Shown here piece by piece: positions 1-8,125 of a DNA stretch of 28,169 bases. This stretch comes from CAYOOT01 sp964405665. Its GTDB lineage: Bacteria > Bdellovibrionota_C > UBA2361 > SZUA-149 > CAZDWZ01. The position numbers and the translations under genes are program-made. The first letter of the stretch is position 1; each line of letters starts with the position of its first letter. The stretch spans positions 1 through 28,169 of the forward strand of contig CAYOOT010000033.1 in assembly GCA_964405665.1 (NCBI GenBank), written 5' to 3'. Below the pieces are notes generated by a model. It was not told where the DNA came from, did no database searches, and was given only the letters and a program-made list of their open reading frames with translations.

Positions 1-2
1 CT

Positions 3-500
3 TCAGTTAAAGTTAAAAACCATTTCTAACAACTGCTCTTGTTTCTTGAACATTTTATCAGCAATTTTTCTGGAAACATTTTCATGTTCATAACCACGAA
101 GATGCAGCAATCCATGAACCAGTAATCGCAAAAACTCTTCTTTCAAGCTGACTGAAAATTCTTTAGCTTGTGTTTCTGCTTTTTCTAAAGAGATAACAAT
201 ATCTCCTAATTGCAAATGCTCTGCTTGAATTCCTAAGGGAAAAGAAAGCACATCGGTTGCTTTGGCTTTGTGTCGATATTTTTTATTTAAGCTGTAAAGT
301 TCCTTGTTGTCGGTAATGACAATAGAGACCTCAGTGTTGTTGCATTCCAAGGCGCTTAAGAGCTTCTTTACTAACAACTGGAGTTTGGGGATTGGGAGCA
401 CCTTCTTGAATTTCAGTGAGACTGACTTGTTCACTGCTATTTCGACTTTGTTCGGAAAAGTTTTCTTTGGGTATTTTAGTTTCTTCTTCTCTATTTTCAT
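3..500 (-). CDS. ybeY: Endoribonuclease YbeY (rRNA maturation factor)
   Basis: YbeY is a zinc-dependent single-strand endoribonuclease acting in 16S rRNA 3'-end maturation and ribosome quality control. The family signature HGLLHLRGYEH near the C-terminus supplies the three zinc-binding histidines (HxxxHxxxxxH). The conserved YRHKAKATDVLSFP stretch lies upstream of it. I chose the ATG at 500, which gives 165 residues, the usual family length, and keeps the expected N-terminal strand-helix (VEIAVNK then a Leu-rich helix). The frame stays open to an ATG at 554 and a TTG at 560, but that extension is only Lys/Gln-rich. No strong Shine-Dalgarno is visible for any of these starts. The gene begins inside the upstream phosphodiesterase gene (overlap 331-500), so translation is probably coupled. 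The family call is secure; the start is not. Confidence 0.9.
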   Translation of the reverse strand: MKIEKKKLKYPKKTFPNKVEIAVNKSVSLKFKKVLPIPKLQLLVKKLLSALECNNTEVSIVITDNKELYSLNKKYRHKAKATDVLSFPLGIQAEHLQLGDIVISLEKAETQAKEFSVSLKEEFLRLLVHGLLHLRGYEHENVSRKIADKMFKKQEQLLEMVFNFN

Positions 501-2175
501 CGCTTTTTGCTTTTGCTGCTTTAATTTCTTTGCCTTTTTCCGCTGATTCCGCATATTCAATACGCTTATGATAAATTCCGGTTAATACTCTGGTAAAGTT
601 CTTAGCAATTAAGTGTAAATCTTTCAAAGTTAAATCACACTCATTTAGTTCTCCACTGGTAAAAATTTTATTAATTATTTTTTGGACCAGACCTTGAATT
701 TTGGGATGGGTCGGTTCGGTCAGAGTCCGTGAAGCCGCTTCTACGGAGTCGGCAAGCATTAAAATACCAGCTTCTTTAGTTTGTGGTCTTGGGCCACCAT
801 AGCGATAGTGCTGCTCATTTACTTCTTCTCCTTCTACTGCTTCACTTAATGCCTTATTGTAAAAAAACTCCACTAAAGATGTTCCATGATGTTGCGGGAT
901 AAAATTAATTAGAGCCGGAGGAAGTTTATATTGTTCGGCCATTTCCATGCCGTCTTTAACGTGAGCTTTAATAATTAAGGCCGACATCGAAGGAGTTAAT
1001 TTATCATGTCTGTTTTCTTTGGTAGTTTGATTTTCTACAAAGTATCCAGGTTTCTTAGTTTTTCCAATATCGTGATAAAATGCGCCGACTCTTACCAATA
1101 AAGCATTGGCACCAATTGCTTCTGCGGCTGCTTCGGCAATTTGCCCCATCACCATTGAATGATTCCAAGTTCCCGGAGCTTGCAAAGAAAGCTCCCTTAG
1201 TAATGGCCGATCCAGCGAAGCAAGTTCCAGTAATTTAATATCAGTAATATATCTGCCAAAATATTCGGCAAAAGGAGTAAGGCTTCCCGGTAAAATTCCT
1301 GAGATCAAACCGCCAATTACGCCAGCTAAAATTAAAAAGGCACTTTGAGAAACGCCAATTGATGAAATGAAAATATAACAAGCAATTATCAAGATATTGC
1401 AAAAAGCTATTTTTACACCGGAATAAATATAAGCAGAACGGCGGGAGCAATTTTTTACTCCGAGAGAACCGATAATACTTCCGCAAACAAAGAGAAAAAT
1501 TTCCAGCCAAGAATTGTCATGGTAAAATCCAAGCAACAAAGAAGAACTCAAAATCAATAAAAATACGAATGCTGGCCCCAGAATCACTTCTGTTAAAACT
1601 GCCGCTGCTGCAAAAGGAGTGAGCACGATAAAATCGCTTTGATGTAAAAAGGAAAAAGTATAACTCAAGGCTTCGGCTAAGATGGAAGCAAGCTTAATTA
1701 GCAAAAAATTCCCCAAAATTATAATAGCTAGAGTGAGAATATCTTTATAACTGGGATTGAAATTGGGCCAAAGTGAAAGACAAAAAGAATAGCAAGTAAA
1801 AAGCAGTAATGTTGTCAAAACAAAAGAAACCACATGATGTTTAATGATTCGGGGAAAAGTATTTTGTTTATTAAGAGATTTTAAAATAATTTCTTGTTCA
1901 GCAGTAATTAAATCCCCCGAACGCACCACCACTTGGCCCTTTTTCAGGGAGATCAGAGGGAATCCTTTAGGATCGAAACTAAAATCATAGGGAGCGATGA
2001 CCGTGTTTTGAGCGACTTCACCTTTAATATAAGTTTGCGTGTAATTAAGGTTCCAATTTAAATCCAGCATTGTACTGCTTATTAGCAAGGAGGTTGTAAA
2101 AAGAATTAATAATTCTTTATAATAAGGTCTTAAGGGTTCAGTAAAATTGAAAAAAAACTCTTTTAAAGGTTTCAT
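331..2175 (-). CDS. 7TM-HD membrane phosphodiesterase, PgpH-type c-di-AMP hydrolase
   Basis: A 614-residue membrane protein. A TM helix at about 21-38 is followed by a short extracytoplasmic segment (about 40-112), a multi-helix membrane region (about 115-295), and a cytosolic HD domain (about 320-540). The HD metal-site residues are visible: H339 in TWNHS, H368-D369 in YHDIGK, the H429-H430 pair and D476 in the LADSVEA stretch. Proteins of this 7TMR-HD/PgpH (YqfF) family hydrolyse cyclic di-AMP. The extracytoplasmic part is much shorter than in Firmicute PgpH, so ligand sensing may differ. Residues after about 541 form a charged, low-complexity tail. Its last 56 or so codons overlap ybeY in another frame. 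The ATG overlaps the alaS stop by 4 nt, indicating an operon with coupled translation. c-di-AMP specificity is inferred from the family. Confidence 0.87.
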   Translation of the reverse strand: MKPLKEFFFNFTEPLRPYYKELLILFTTSLLISSTMLDLNWNLNYTQTYIKGEVAQNTVIAPYDFSFDPKGFPLISLKKGQVVVRSGDLITAEQEIILKSLNKQNTFPRIIKHHVVSFVLTTLLLFTCYSFCLSLWPNFNPSYKDILTLAIIILGNFLLIKLASILAEALSYTFSFLHQSDFIVLTPFAAAAVLTEVILGPAFVFLLILSSSLLLGFYHDNSWLEIFLFVCGSIIGSLGVKNCSRRSAYIYSGVKIAFCNILIIACYIFISSIGVSQSAFLILAGVIGGLISGILPGSLTPFAEYFGRYITDIKLLELASLDRPLLRELSLQAPGTWNHSMVMGQIAEAAAEAIGANALLVRVGAFYHDIGKTKKPGYFVENQTTKENRHDKLTPSMSALIIKAHVKDGMEMAEQYKLPPALINFIPQHHGTSLVEFFYNKALSEAVEGEEVNEQHYRYGGPRPQTKEAGILMLADSVEAASRTLTEPTHPKIQGLVQKIINKIFTSGELNECDLTLKDLHLIAKNFTRVLTGIYHKRIEYAESAEKGKEIKAAKAKSDENREEETKIPKENFSEQSRNSSEQVSLTEIQEGAPNPQTPVVSKEALKRLGMQQH

Positions 2176-4823
2176 TGCAGTAATTCCTGAAATCTTTTTA
2201 AAGCTTGCTCAATTTTAGATGGATCTCCACCTCCAGCCTGGGCAAGATCGGCTTTTCCGCCGCCTTTTCCTCCCGTGATTTTAGTAATTTCATTCATTAA
2301 ATTTCCGGCATGAAAACGATTTTGTAAATCATTGGTAATGGCCGTTAGAATTACAGCTTTGCCATCACTGACGCTAGCAAGAGCAATGCAGCCTGAACCC
2401 AGTCGTGCTCGTAGATTATCAGCTACCTCTCTCAGTTGTTTTGGCTCAATGTCTTCAATCCTTCCGACAATGACTTTTACGCCATTGGAAAGAGTAATGG
2501 TTTTATCCAGTAAATCAGAGCTTTTACTGGATTGAATTTTTTGACTAATTTTTTTAAGCTCGCTTTCCAAATGTTTTTGTTCATCGAGAAGTTTTTGCAC
2601 TCGCTCAACTATTTCTTTTTCCGAGGATTTAAGAAGTTCGGCAATTGTAGAAAGGGTTTTTTTCTGAGAAACAATTTCCGTTACGGCACTTTGTCCCGCG
2701 ACAGCTTCAATTCTTCTGATGCCAGCGGCAACACTGCCTTCGGAAAGAAGGCTTAGCAAACCAATATCTCCGGATCGGGCAGCATGAGTGCCTCCGCAAA
2801 ATTCTTTAGAGCGAGGACCCATTTGCACTACTCGTACAGTATCCCCATATTTTTCACCGAATAAAGCAACCGCGCCGATTTTTTTGGCATCTTCTATTGG
2901 TAGCACAATTGTTGTTATCGGATGGTTGGCTTGGATTTCTGAGTTAACGATATTTTGGATTTCTTCTAACTGTTCGGGCTTGATTGCTTCATAATGGGAA
3001 AAATCAAAACGCAGAGTTTTATCCGATACTCTGGAACCCGCTTGTTTCACATGGTCTCCCAAAACTTCTCTTAGTGCTAGATGCAAGAGATGCGTCGCCG
3101 AATGATTAACTTTTAATTTGTTTCTTCTATTCTGATCAATTGCCAAACGCACTCTAGTGTTGGGAGTAATTTCTCCGTCAACTACTTTGCAAATATGCAC
3201 GGTGCAAACTCCGGCAACTTTTTGAGTATCAATCACATCCAAAGTGGCATTATTGGAAGTGATTGTTCCGGTGTCCCCAATTTGTCCGCCCTGTTCGGCA
3301 TAAAAAGGAGTTTCGGCAGTAACAACTAAAACATCTTGCCCGGTTTTAGCAACTTTGATTTCTCCGCTGCTATCAAATAAAACAAGCACATTGGATTCAT
3401 ATTCCGCAAAATCATAACCAACAAAATTAGTTACGATCGGTTTGATTGAGCGCTGCAGAATTAATTCCGTATCTTTTGCTCGAGCGGTGCGCGATCGTTC
3501 TCGTTGTGCTTCCATGCTTTGAGAAAAGCCGTCATGGTCGACACTTAATCCCTGAGAACGGACAATGTCTTCGGTCAAATCAAGAGGAAAACCATAAGTG
3601 TCATGCAAGAGAAAGGCCACATCTCCTGGAAGAATCTTGGAAGTTTTGGATTTCACTTGAGCAATTTCTTTGTTTAAGATGTCCAAGCCGTGATCTAAGG
3701 TACTTAAGAATTTTTCTTCCTCCACTTTAAGAATTTTCGTAATTTTTTCTTGAGCAGTTTTTAATTCCGGATAAGCAGAATGCATTAACTCAATTACTTT
3801 GTCAGCGACCTTGTAAAGAAATGGTTGTTTAAAACCAAGAACGCGCCCATGCTTGCAGGCTCGGCGAATTAAGCGACGAAGCACGTAACCACGACCATCG
3901 CTGGAAGGATTTACTCCATCGGCTAATAATGTGGCACATGCCCGACTGTGATCACAAATTACTCGCATCGCCACATCAACACCATATTGCCGATCTTTTT
4001 CCGGGTCCCGGGCGGTATAATCTCTGCCATCATATTTAAGCCCGCTCATTTTTTCAGTAAGCGTGATGATTTCTCTTAATAAATCGATATCATAATTGGC
4101 TTTAACATTTTGTTTTACTGCTGCCACTCGCTCCAAACCCATACCGGTATCAACGGAGGGCTTTGGAAGGGGAGTGAGTTCGCCTTTAGGGTTACGATTA
4201 AACTGCATGAAAACCAAATTCCAGATTTCCAAGTAAGCACCATCAACGGTTCTAAATTCTTCTTCTGATTGTTGAGAAACGTTTTCTCCCAGATAGTAAT
4301 GAATTTCCGAACAAGGACCGCAGGGACCGGTTTCTCCCATAGCCCAAAAATTATCATCTTTGCCGCAGCGAAGAATTCTTCCGGGAAGAATATCTGTATT
4401 ACCTTTCCAGAGTTTCTCTGCATCATCATCTTCTTCATAAATTGTAACCCAAAGTCTTTCTTTAGGCAGTTGCAGAACTACGGTAATAAATTCCCAGGCA
4501 AATTTTATCGCATCACTTTTAAAATAATCGCCGAAAGAAAAATTTCCCAGCATTTCAAAAAAAGTATGGTGTCTGGCGGTGCGGCCGACATTTTCCAGAT
4601 CATTATGTTTTCCGGAAATGCGTAAGCTCTTTTGACAAGTGGTGGCTCTGCTGTAGGCTCGTTTGTCAGTGCCGAGAAAGCAATCTTTAAATTGCACCAT
4701 GCCGGAATTGGCAAAGAGTAAAGTCGGATCCCCTGCTGGAACCAATGAGGAACTGGGGACAATCGTATGTCCTTTGCTTTCAAAGAATTTTAAAAAAGCT
4801 GTTCTAATTTCTTGAACTTTCAC
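2172..4823 (-). CDS. alaS: Alanyl-tRNA synthetase
   Basis: A full-length class II alanyl-tRNA synthetase of 883 residues that charges tRNA-Ala and edits mischarged tRNA. The catalytic core occupies the first 450 or so residues, including the FANSGMVQFK and TGPCGPCSEIHY stretches. The editing domain carries the zinc ligands in HSATH (574-578) and CGGTH (676-680), with TPFYAEQGGQIGDTG at 505-519. A coiled-coil linker and the C-terminal C-Ala domain with a GGKGGGKADLAQAGG stretch complete the protein. The start is GTG, preceded by a GAAGG ribosome site about 9 nt upstream. The gene leads an operon with the 7TM-HD phosphodiesterase and ybeY. Confidence 0.97.
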   Translation of the reverse strand: MKVQEIRTAFLKFFESKGHTIVPSSSLVPAGDPTLLFANSGMVQFKDCFLGTDKRAYSRATTCQKSLRISGKHNDLENVGRTARHHTFFEMLGNFSFGDYFKSDAIKFAWEFITVVLQLPKERLWVTIYEEDDDAEKLWKGNTDILPGRILRCGKDDNFWAMGETGPCGPCSEIHYYLGENVSQQSEEEFRTVDGAYLEIWNLVFMQFNRNPKGELTPLPKPSVDTGMGLERVAAVKQNVKANYDIDLLREIITLTEKMSGLKYDGRDYTARDPEKDRQYGVDVAMRVICDHSRACATLLADGVNPSSDGRGYVLRRLIRRACKHGRVLGFKQPFLYKVADKVIELMHSAYPELKTAQEKITKILKVEEEKFLSTLDHGLDILNKEIAQVKSKTSKILPGDVAFLLHDTYGFPLDLTEDIVRSQGLSVDHDGFSQSMEAQRERSRTARAKDTELILQRSIKPIVTNFVGYDFAEYESNVLVLFDSSGEIKVAKTGQDVLVVTAETPFYAEQGGQIGDTGTITSNNATLDVIDTQKVAGVCTVHICKVVDGEITPNTRVRLAIDQNRRNKLKVNHSATHLLHLALREVLGDHVKQAGSRVSDKTLRFDFSHYEAIKPEQLEEIQNIVNSEIQANHPITTIVLPIEDAKKIGAVALFGEKYGDTVRVVQMGPRSKEFCGGTHAARSGDIGLLSLLSEGSVAAGIRRIEAVAGQSAVTEIVSQKKTLSTIAELLKSSEKEIVERVQKLLDEQKHLESELKKISQKIQSSKSSDLLDKTITLSNGVKVIVGRIEDIEPKQLREVADNLRARLGSGCIALASVSDGKAVILTAITNDLQNRFHAGNLMNEITKITGGKGGGKADLAQAGGGDPSKIEQALKRFQELLQ

Positions 4824-4917
4824 GGCATTAAACCTTCAATTAAAAATATCAATAAGCGTTTGCTGATATAGCATAGAAAGATAGTTCCTGCACAAGAGGA
4901 CCGAGGCAATATTTGAT

Positions 4918-4991
4918 GTAGGGGCAGGGCTTGTCCCTGCCCGGAATTAGCAAATATAATTGTAAAACGGAGGGACAAGCCCTGCCCCTAC
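4918..4991. repeat. Palindromic repeat element A (MITE-like, nested hairpins)
   Basis: A perfect 21-bp inverted repeat has arms at 4918-4938 and 4971-4991 around a 32-nt AT-rich centre. The left part also folds on itself (GGGCAGGG, loop CTTGT, CCCTGCCC), so hairpins are nested. It lies between alaS and parB and contains no ORF. The motif TGCCCGGAATT followed by AATATAAT recurs in the element at 5781-5880, so the two are the same family. It is a non-autonomous repeat, perhaps acting as an RNA structure or a weak terminator. The rest of 4824-5026 shows nothing else clear. Confidence 0.8.
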
Positions 4992-5026
4992 CTTTTGAAA
5001 ATGTAAATCTCTAGAGTTTTCCTTTG

Positions 5027-5667
5027 TTATTCCTTGATCTTAGTTAAAAATCTTTTCCAAGCTGCTTCTGTAGGGAAATTTAGCGTTATTTTTTTAAAGG
5101 CGGTAGCATCGTTTTTGATTTTTACATTTTCAATTCCCAGGTATTCGCTTATTTTTTCCTCTAAGCGTTTTAATTGAGAAATTTCTTTTTCCAATTCTTC
5201 TTCTGGATCTTTCAAGCTTTCTTCTTGAAATTCATCAAGTCGGCTGACAATTCCTTCCAAGGTTCNNNNNNNNNNNNNNNNNNNNNNNNNNNNNNNNNNN
5301 NNNNNNNNNNNNNNNNNNNNNNNNNNNNNNNNNNNNNNNNNNNNNNNNNNNNNNNNNNNNNNNNNATTAATTCGTATCTTGTTGTAGAAAAAGGATTGCC
5401 GACATTTTCTCGAACAATGATCGGCTGAATGATTCCTTTACTGATTATGGAATTCTTTAATTCTTCCAATTCTCCTTCGTCGATAATTTCTCTAGTTTGA
5501 TAAGGACTATGGGTGATGTTATCGATAGTTAATTCAGAGATATATTTTTTTTCTAGCAGATGTTCATCTTCGGTGCGAACAGGAGTTTCTCTGATATTTA
5601 ATTCATTAAAATGTAATTCCTCAACTTCCGTGTTTTGGGGACGCAGTTGCAGAACTTTATTTTCCAT
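5027..5667 (-). CDS. parB: Chromosome partitioning protein ParB (interrupted by assembly gap)
   Basis: One gene seen as two pieces on either side of 100 N. The N-terminal piece (5366-5667, 100 residues from ATG 5667) carries the ParB/Spo0J N-terminal domain: ISELTIDNITHSPYQTR, then LEELKNSIISKGIIQPIIVRE and RYEL, where the family continues with the CTP-binding GERRxRA motif. The C-terminal piece (5027-5265) has a charged helix followed by the dimerisation domain (LEEKISEYLGIENVKI and ITLNFPTEAAWKRFL). The central helix-turn-helix that binds parS is missing in the gap. The two pieces are in different frames across the 100-N placeholder, so the gap length is arbitrary. ParB binds parS and works with ParA; no parA lies in this window. 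A plasmid-type or Noc-like relative is possible. Confidence 0.82.
5266..5365. other. Assembly gap 1 (100 N) inside parB
   Basis: Exactly 100 N, a usual scaffolding placeholder. ParB codons begin at positions divisible by 3 upstream and at positions leaving remainder 1 downstream, so an intact gene needs a real gap length of 2 modulo 3. About 300-350 nt are expected to be missing, judged from normal ParB length. Confidence 0.97.
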
Positions 5668-5780
5668 AATCAACCTAAGTTTAAGTTACTTTTAGTTAGT
5701 ATTACAGTAAGTGGGAGCTTGCAGAAAGGGGGAAAATGCAATTTAAGTTAAATTTTATGATTGGGACAGTTGGTGATTAA

Positions 5781-5880
5781 ATGTAGGAACGCCCTTTATG
5801 GGTGCCCGGAATTCCAGAATATAATGGTCAACCGGGCACCCATAAAGGACGTCGCGTCCATCGAATGGGTGCCCCTACAT
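5781..5880. repeat. Palindromic repeat element B (related to element A)
   Basis: Inverted arms at 5793-5809 and 5832-5848 share 17 bp (CCTTTATGGGTGCCCGG and its complement). The outer ends also match: ATGTAGG at 5781 and CCTACAT at 5874-5880. The right side carries about 20 extra bases (GACGTCGCGTCC and neighbours) and a second copy of the GGGTGCCC motif, so the element is asymmetric. Its centre repeats the TGCCCGGAATT and AATATAAT motifs of the element at 4918-4991. It ends exactly on the first base of the stop codon of the minus-strand exporter gene, so it forms the 3' end of that transcript. Confidence 0.75.
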
Positions 5881-6503
5881 TAATCCTTACTAATAGCGAC
5901 TCTAACTCCCAGATAACAAAGCATCACACCACAGGTTCGATTAATTTGTAGCTGAAATCTTTGAAAGGAATTGCGAATTAATTCTGATTGTAAAAGGATC
6001 ACTAGCAGCGGCCAATAAATAGCGGCTTCTGCGACCAGGACTCCGGCGACAATAAATTTTTGAGAAAATGAAGCATCGACTTTAATAAACTGAGTAAACA
6101 AGCTTAGGAGAAATACTGCAAGTTTGGGATTTAGTGCATTGCACAAGAAGCCATCAAGAAACGCTTGTCTGACACTTAAGTGCCTTGATGTTTTTTCAAA
6201 ATTTGTTTCGTAATTGCTTATTTTTGAAGTTAAACATTTTATTCCCAAGTAGAGGAGATAACATGCACCTGCATATTTGATCGTGGAAAATAAAATAACA
6301 CTTTTCGTGATAATCAGAGCTAAACCTAAAATACAGTATGTTGCATGCAACAAGCAGCCTGAAACAATTCCAAAAGCAGTGGCTAGTGCTTGTTTCCGGG
6401 GATAAATTAAGGAATTTCTTGTGACCAGCATAAAGTCCGGGCCGGGGCTGATCATGCCAATAAAGATAATTGTTGCTAGCAGTGCTAATTCGTTAAAAGC
6501 CAT
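5880..6503 (-). CDS. LysE/RhtB family amino-acid exporter
   Basis: A 207-residue inner-membrane protein with about six hydrophobic segments. It has the LysE/RhtB hallmark near the N-terminus, MISPGPDFMLVTRNSL, followed by a G-x-x-x-G-type helix (AFGIVSGCLLHATY). The YAGACYLLYLGIK segment and the FLDGFLCNALNPKLAVFLLSL segment are also characteristic. Members export amino acids such as lysine, homoserine or threonine; the substrate cannot be read here. The ATG at 6503 has a GGAG ribosome site about 8-9 nt upstream, which sits right at the edge of assembly gap 2. The upstream context is therefore lost and operon membership is unknown. Confidence 0.9.
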   Translation of the reverse strand: MAFNELALLATIIFIGMISPGPDFMLVTRNSLIYPRKQALATAFGIVSGCLLHATYCILGLALIITKSVILFSTIKYAGACYLLYLGIKCLTSKISNYETNFEKTSRHLSVRQAFLDGFLCNALNPKLAVFLLSLFTQFIKVDASFSQKFIVAGVLVAEAAIYWPLLVILLQSELIRNSFQRFQLQINRTCGVMLCYLGVRVAISKD

Positions 6504-6516
6504 ATCAAAGCTCCGT

Positions 6517-6616
6517 NNNNNNNNNNNNNNNNNNNNNNNNNNNNNNNNNNNNNNNNNNNNNNNNNNNNNNNNNNNNNNNNNNNNNNNNNNNNNNNNNNNN
6601 NNNNNNNNNNNNNNNN
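6517..6616. other. Assembly gap 2 (100 N) upstream of the exporter gene
   Basis: A 100-N placeholder. The same 7-mer GCTCCGT ends the left contig (6510-6516) and begins the right contig (6617-6623). The two contigs may simply overlap, in which case the true gap is zero or negative. Confidence 0.95.
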
Positions 6617-6690
6617 GCTCCGTACGTATCTTGGATTGTGTATATTACAAATTATACAATTTAATTTACATTCTCTAATTTTTAGTTCCT

Positions 6691-7992
6691 CTAAAATTTA
6701 AAACAGTTAGGAAACTTCCAGGAATTTCTCTTACAAAACAAGACTTGATAAAGCTCCATGGTAGAATCCATAAAACCTGCTTCACAAAGTTGTAAATAAT
6801 AATCCCACATCCGAAAAAATCGTTGGTTGAATTTTCGATCAAGGGAACTTATTTTTGTCCAATTTTTGACAAAGTTTTTTTGCCAATGATTCAATGTAAT
6901 CGCATAGTGGGGCTTCCAATTTTCAATGTGACCGATTAGTAGGTCAGCTTGGCGCATTCCTTGAGATAGTTCTTCTAATCGGGGCAGGCGAAAACCGGGG
7001 AAAATATGTTTTCTAATCCAAGGATCTGATGCCTGGTGGGGAGGATCTTCTGTTCCGATAGAATGCAGTAACCCAACTCCTTCTGGTTTGATTAATTCCG
7101 TCAGTTTTTTAAAAAATACCGGATAAGAGGCCAAGCCAACATGCTCAAACATTCCGATACTTACAATGTAATCATAAGAACCTTCCAAGAGACGATAATC
7201 TTGAAGAAAAACTTGAATTCTATTCTCCAAGCCTTGCTCTTTTATTTGTTGAGAAACATGAGCATACTGTTCATTACTTAAAGTGACTCCGACAGCTGTG
7301 ATGTTAGGAAAATTCTTTGCAGCGTAAAATAGCATTCCTCCCCAACCACAACCGATATCCAATAATTTTCCACCTTTTTCCAAATTCAATTTTTTGCAAA
7401 TACGGCGATATTTTTGTTCTTGCATTTTTTCCAGCGAATCTTCCGCTTGTTCTTGGTAACCGCAGGAATAGGTAAGAGAGCGATCTAACATTAATTTATA
7501 AAAATCATTTCCTAAATCATAATGATGTTCAATTGCCCGCTTTGCAAAAGGAATGTAAAAAGGATTGCTGGAAAATTCCCTAAGCTTATTTTGAATTTTA
7601 ACGAACAAATTGCTACTAATGTAACTTTCTAGCCTATTACCCAAGGTTAGACGGAAAAAATCAACTAAGCGATTATTGTCAACATCCCACCAACCATCAA
7701 GATAACTGTCACCCAAGGCCAGAGTACCGCCTTTGATAATTCTTTGAAAAAAATTACGATTATAAATTTCTATTTTTACAGTAGGTAACAGCTCGGATTT
7801 TACGCCGAATGACCTTTTTCTGCCCCAGGGATCATTGACAATCAACAAACCATTCTTAATGTGATCCAGCAAATGATAAACTTTGTTTTGAGCATAATTA
7901 TAAATCGGAGCTTTTACTATTTGGCGATAGTCCCGAGGTAAATTTAATACTTCTAAATTATTTTCTTCATTGTCTCTAAGAGCGTAATCCAT
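6691..7992 (-). CDS. cfa: Cyclopropane-fatty-acyl-phospholipid synthase
   Basis: A 433-residue SAM-dependent enzyme that methylenates unsaturated acyl chains of membrane phospholipids. The methyltransferase motif I is LDIGCGWGG at 211-219. Upstream is the family segment HHYDLGNDFYKLMLD (156-170) followed by YSCGY with the conserved cysteine C177. SIGMFEHVG (278-286) contains the active-site glutamate, and the DPWIRKHIFPG and FRMWDYYL segments are typical of the C-terminal half. The N-terminal lid-like domain is present, so the protein is full length. The ATG at 7992 is used. About 130 bp of AT-rich spacer separate it from the FAD enzyme gene upstream. Its role is membrane lipid adaptation to stress, inferred from the family. 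Confidence 0.93.
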   Translation of the reverse strand: MDYALRDNEENNLEVLNLPRDYRQIVKAPIYNYAQNKVYHLLDHIKNGLLIVNDPWGRKRSFGVKSELLPTVKIEIYNRNFFQRIIKGGTLALGDSYLDGWWDVDNNRLVDFFRLTLGNRLESYISSNLFVKIQNKLREFSSNPFYIPFAKRAIEHHYDLGNDFYKLMLDRSLTYSCGYQEQAEDSLEKMQEQKYRRICKKLNLEKGGKLLDIGCGWGGMLFYAAKNFPNITAVGVTLSNEQYAHVSQQIKEQGLENRIQVFLQDYRLLEGSYDYIVSIGMFEHVGLASYPVFFKKLTELIKPEGVGLLHSIGTEDPPHQASDPWIRKHIFPGFRLPRLEELSQGMRQADLLIGHIENWKPHYAITLNHWQKNFVKNWTKISSLDRKFNQRFFRMWDYYLQLCEAGFMDSTMELYQVLFCKRNSWKFPNCFKF

Positions 7993-8043
7993 AATATTTC
8001 CAAAGATTATTACTAATAAATCCTGGCTATTAAACCTTTGTTC

Positions 8044-8074
8044 TCGATTTATCGAATATGAGATTAATCATATT
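8044..8074. promoter_or_regulatory. Two adjoining small inverted repeats upstream of cfa
   Basis: TCGAT-TT-ATCGA at 8044-8055 abuts AATATGA-N6-TCATATT at 8055-8074, about 50-80 bp upstream of the cfa start. Such dyads can be operators, but AT-rich DNA produces them by chance. Nothing else is evident in 7993-8125. Confidence 0.25.
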
Positions 8075-8125
8075 TAAAATACGATTTTTTAAAGACAGCA
8101 TTAAAAGGTAAATTATTTTAGAAAC

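Noticed and set aside
304..546. Plus-strand ORF of 80 codons opposite ybeY
   Set aside because: Phe-rich product is the antisense reading of Lys/Glu-rich coding sequence; no start signal or family match.
4918..4991. CRISPR array or rho-independent terminator
   Set aside because: Only one inverted pair with no regularly spaced direct repeats, and no T-run follows either arm.
5174..5428. ORFs that run through the 100-N gap
   Set aside because: Reading frame across Ns is meaningless; the flanks belong to ParB on the minus strand.
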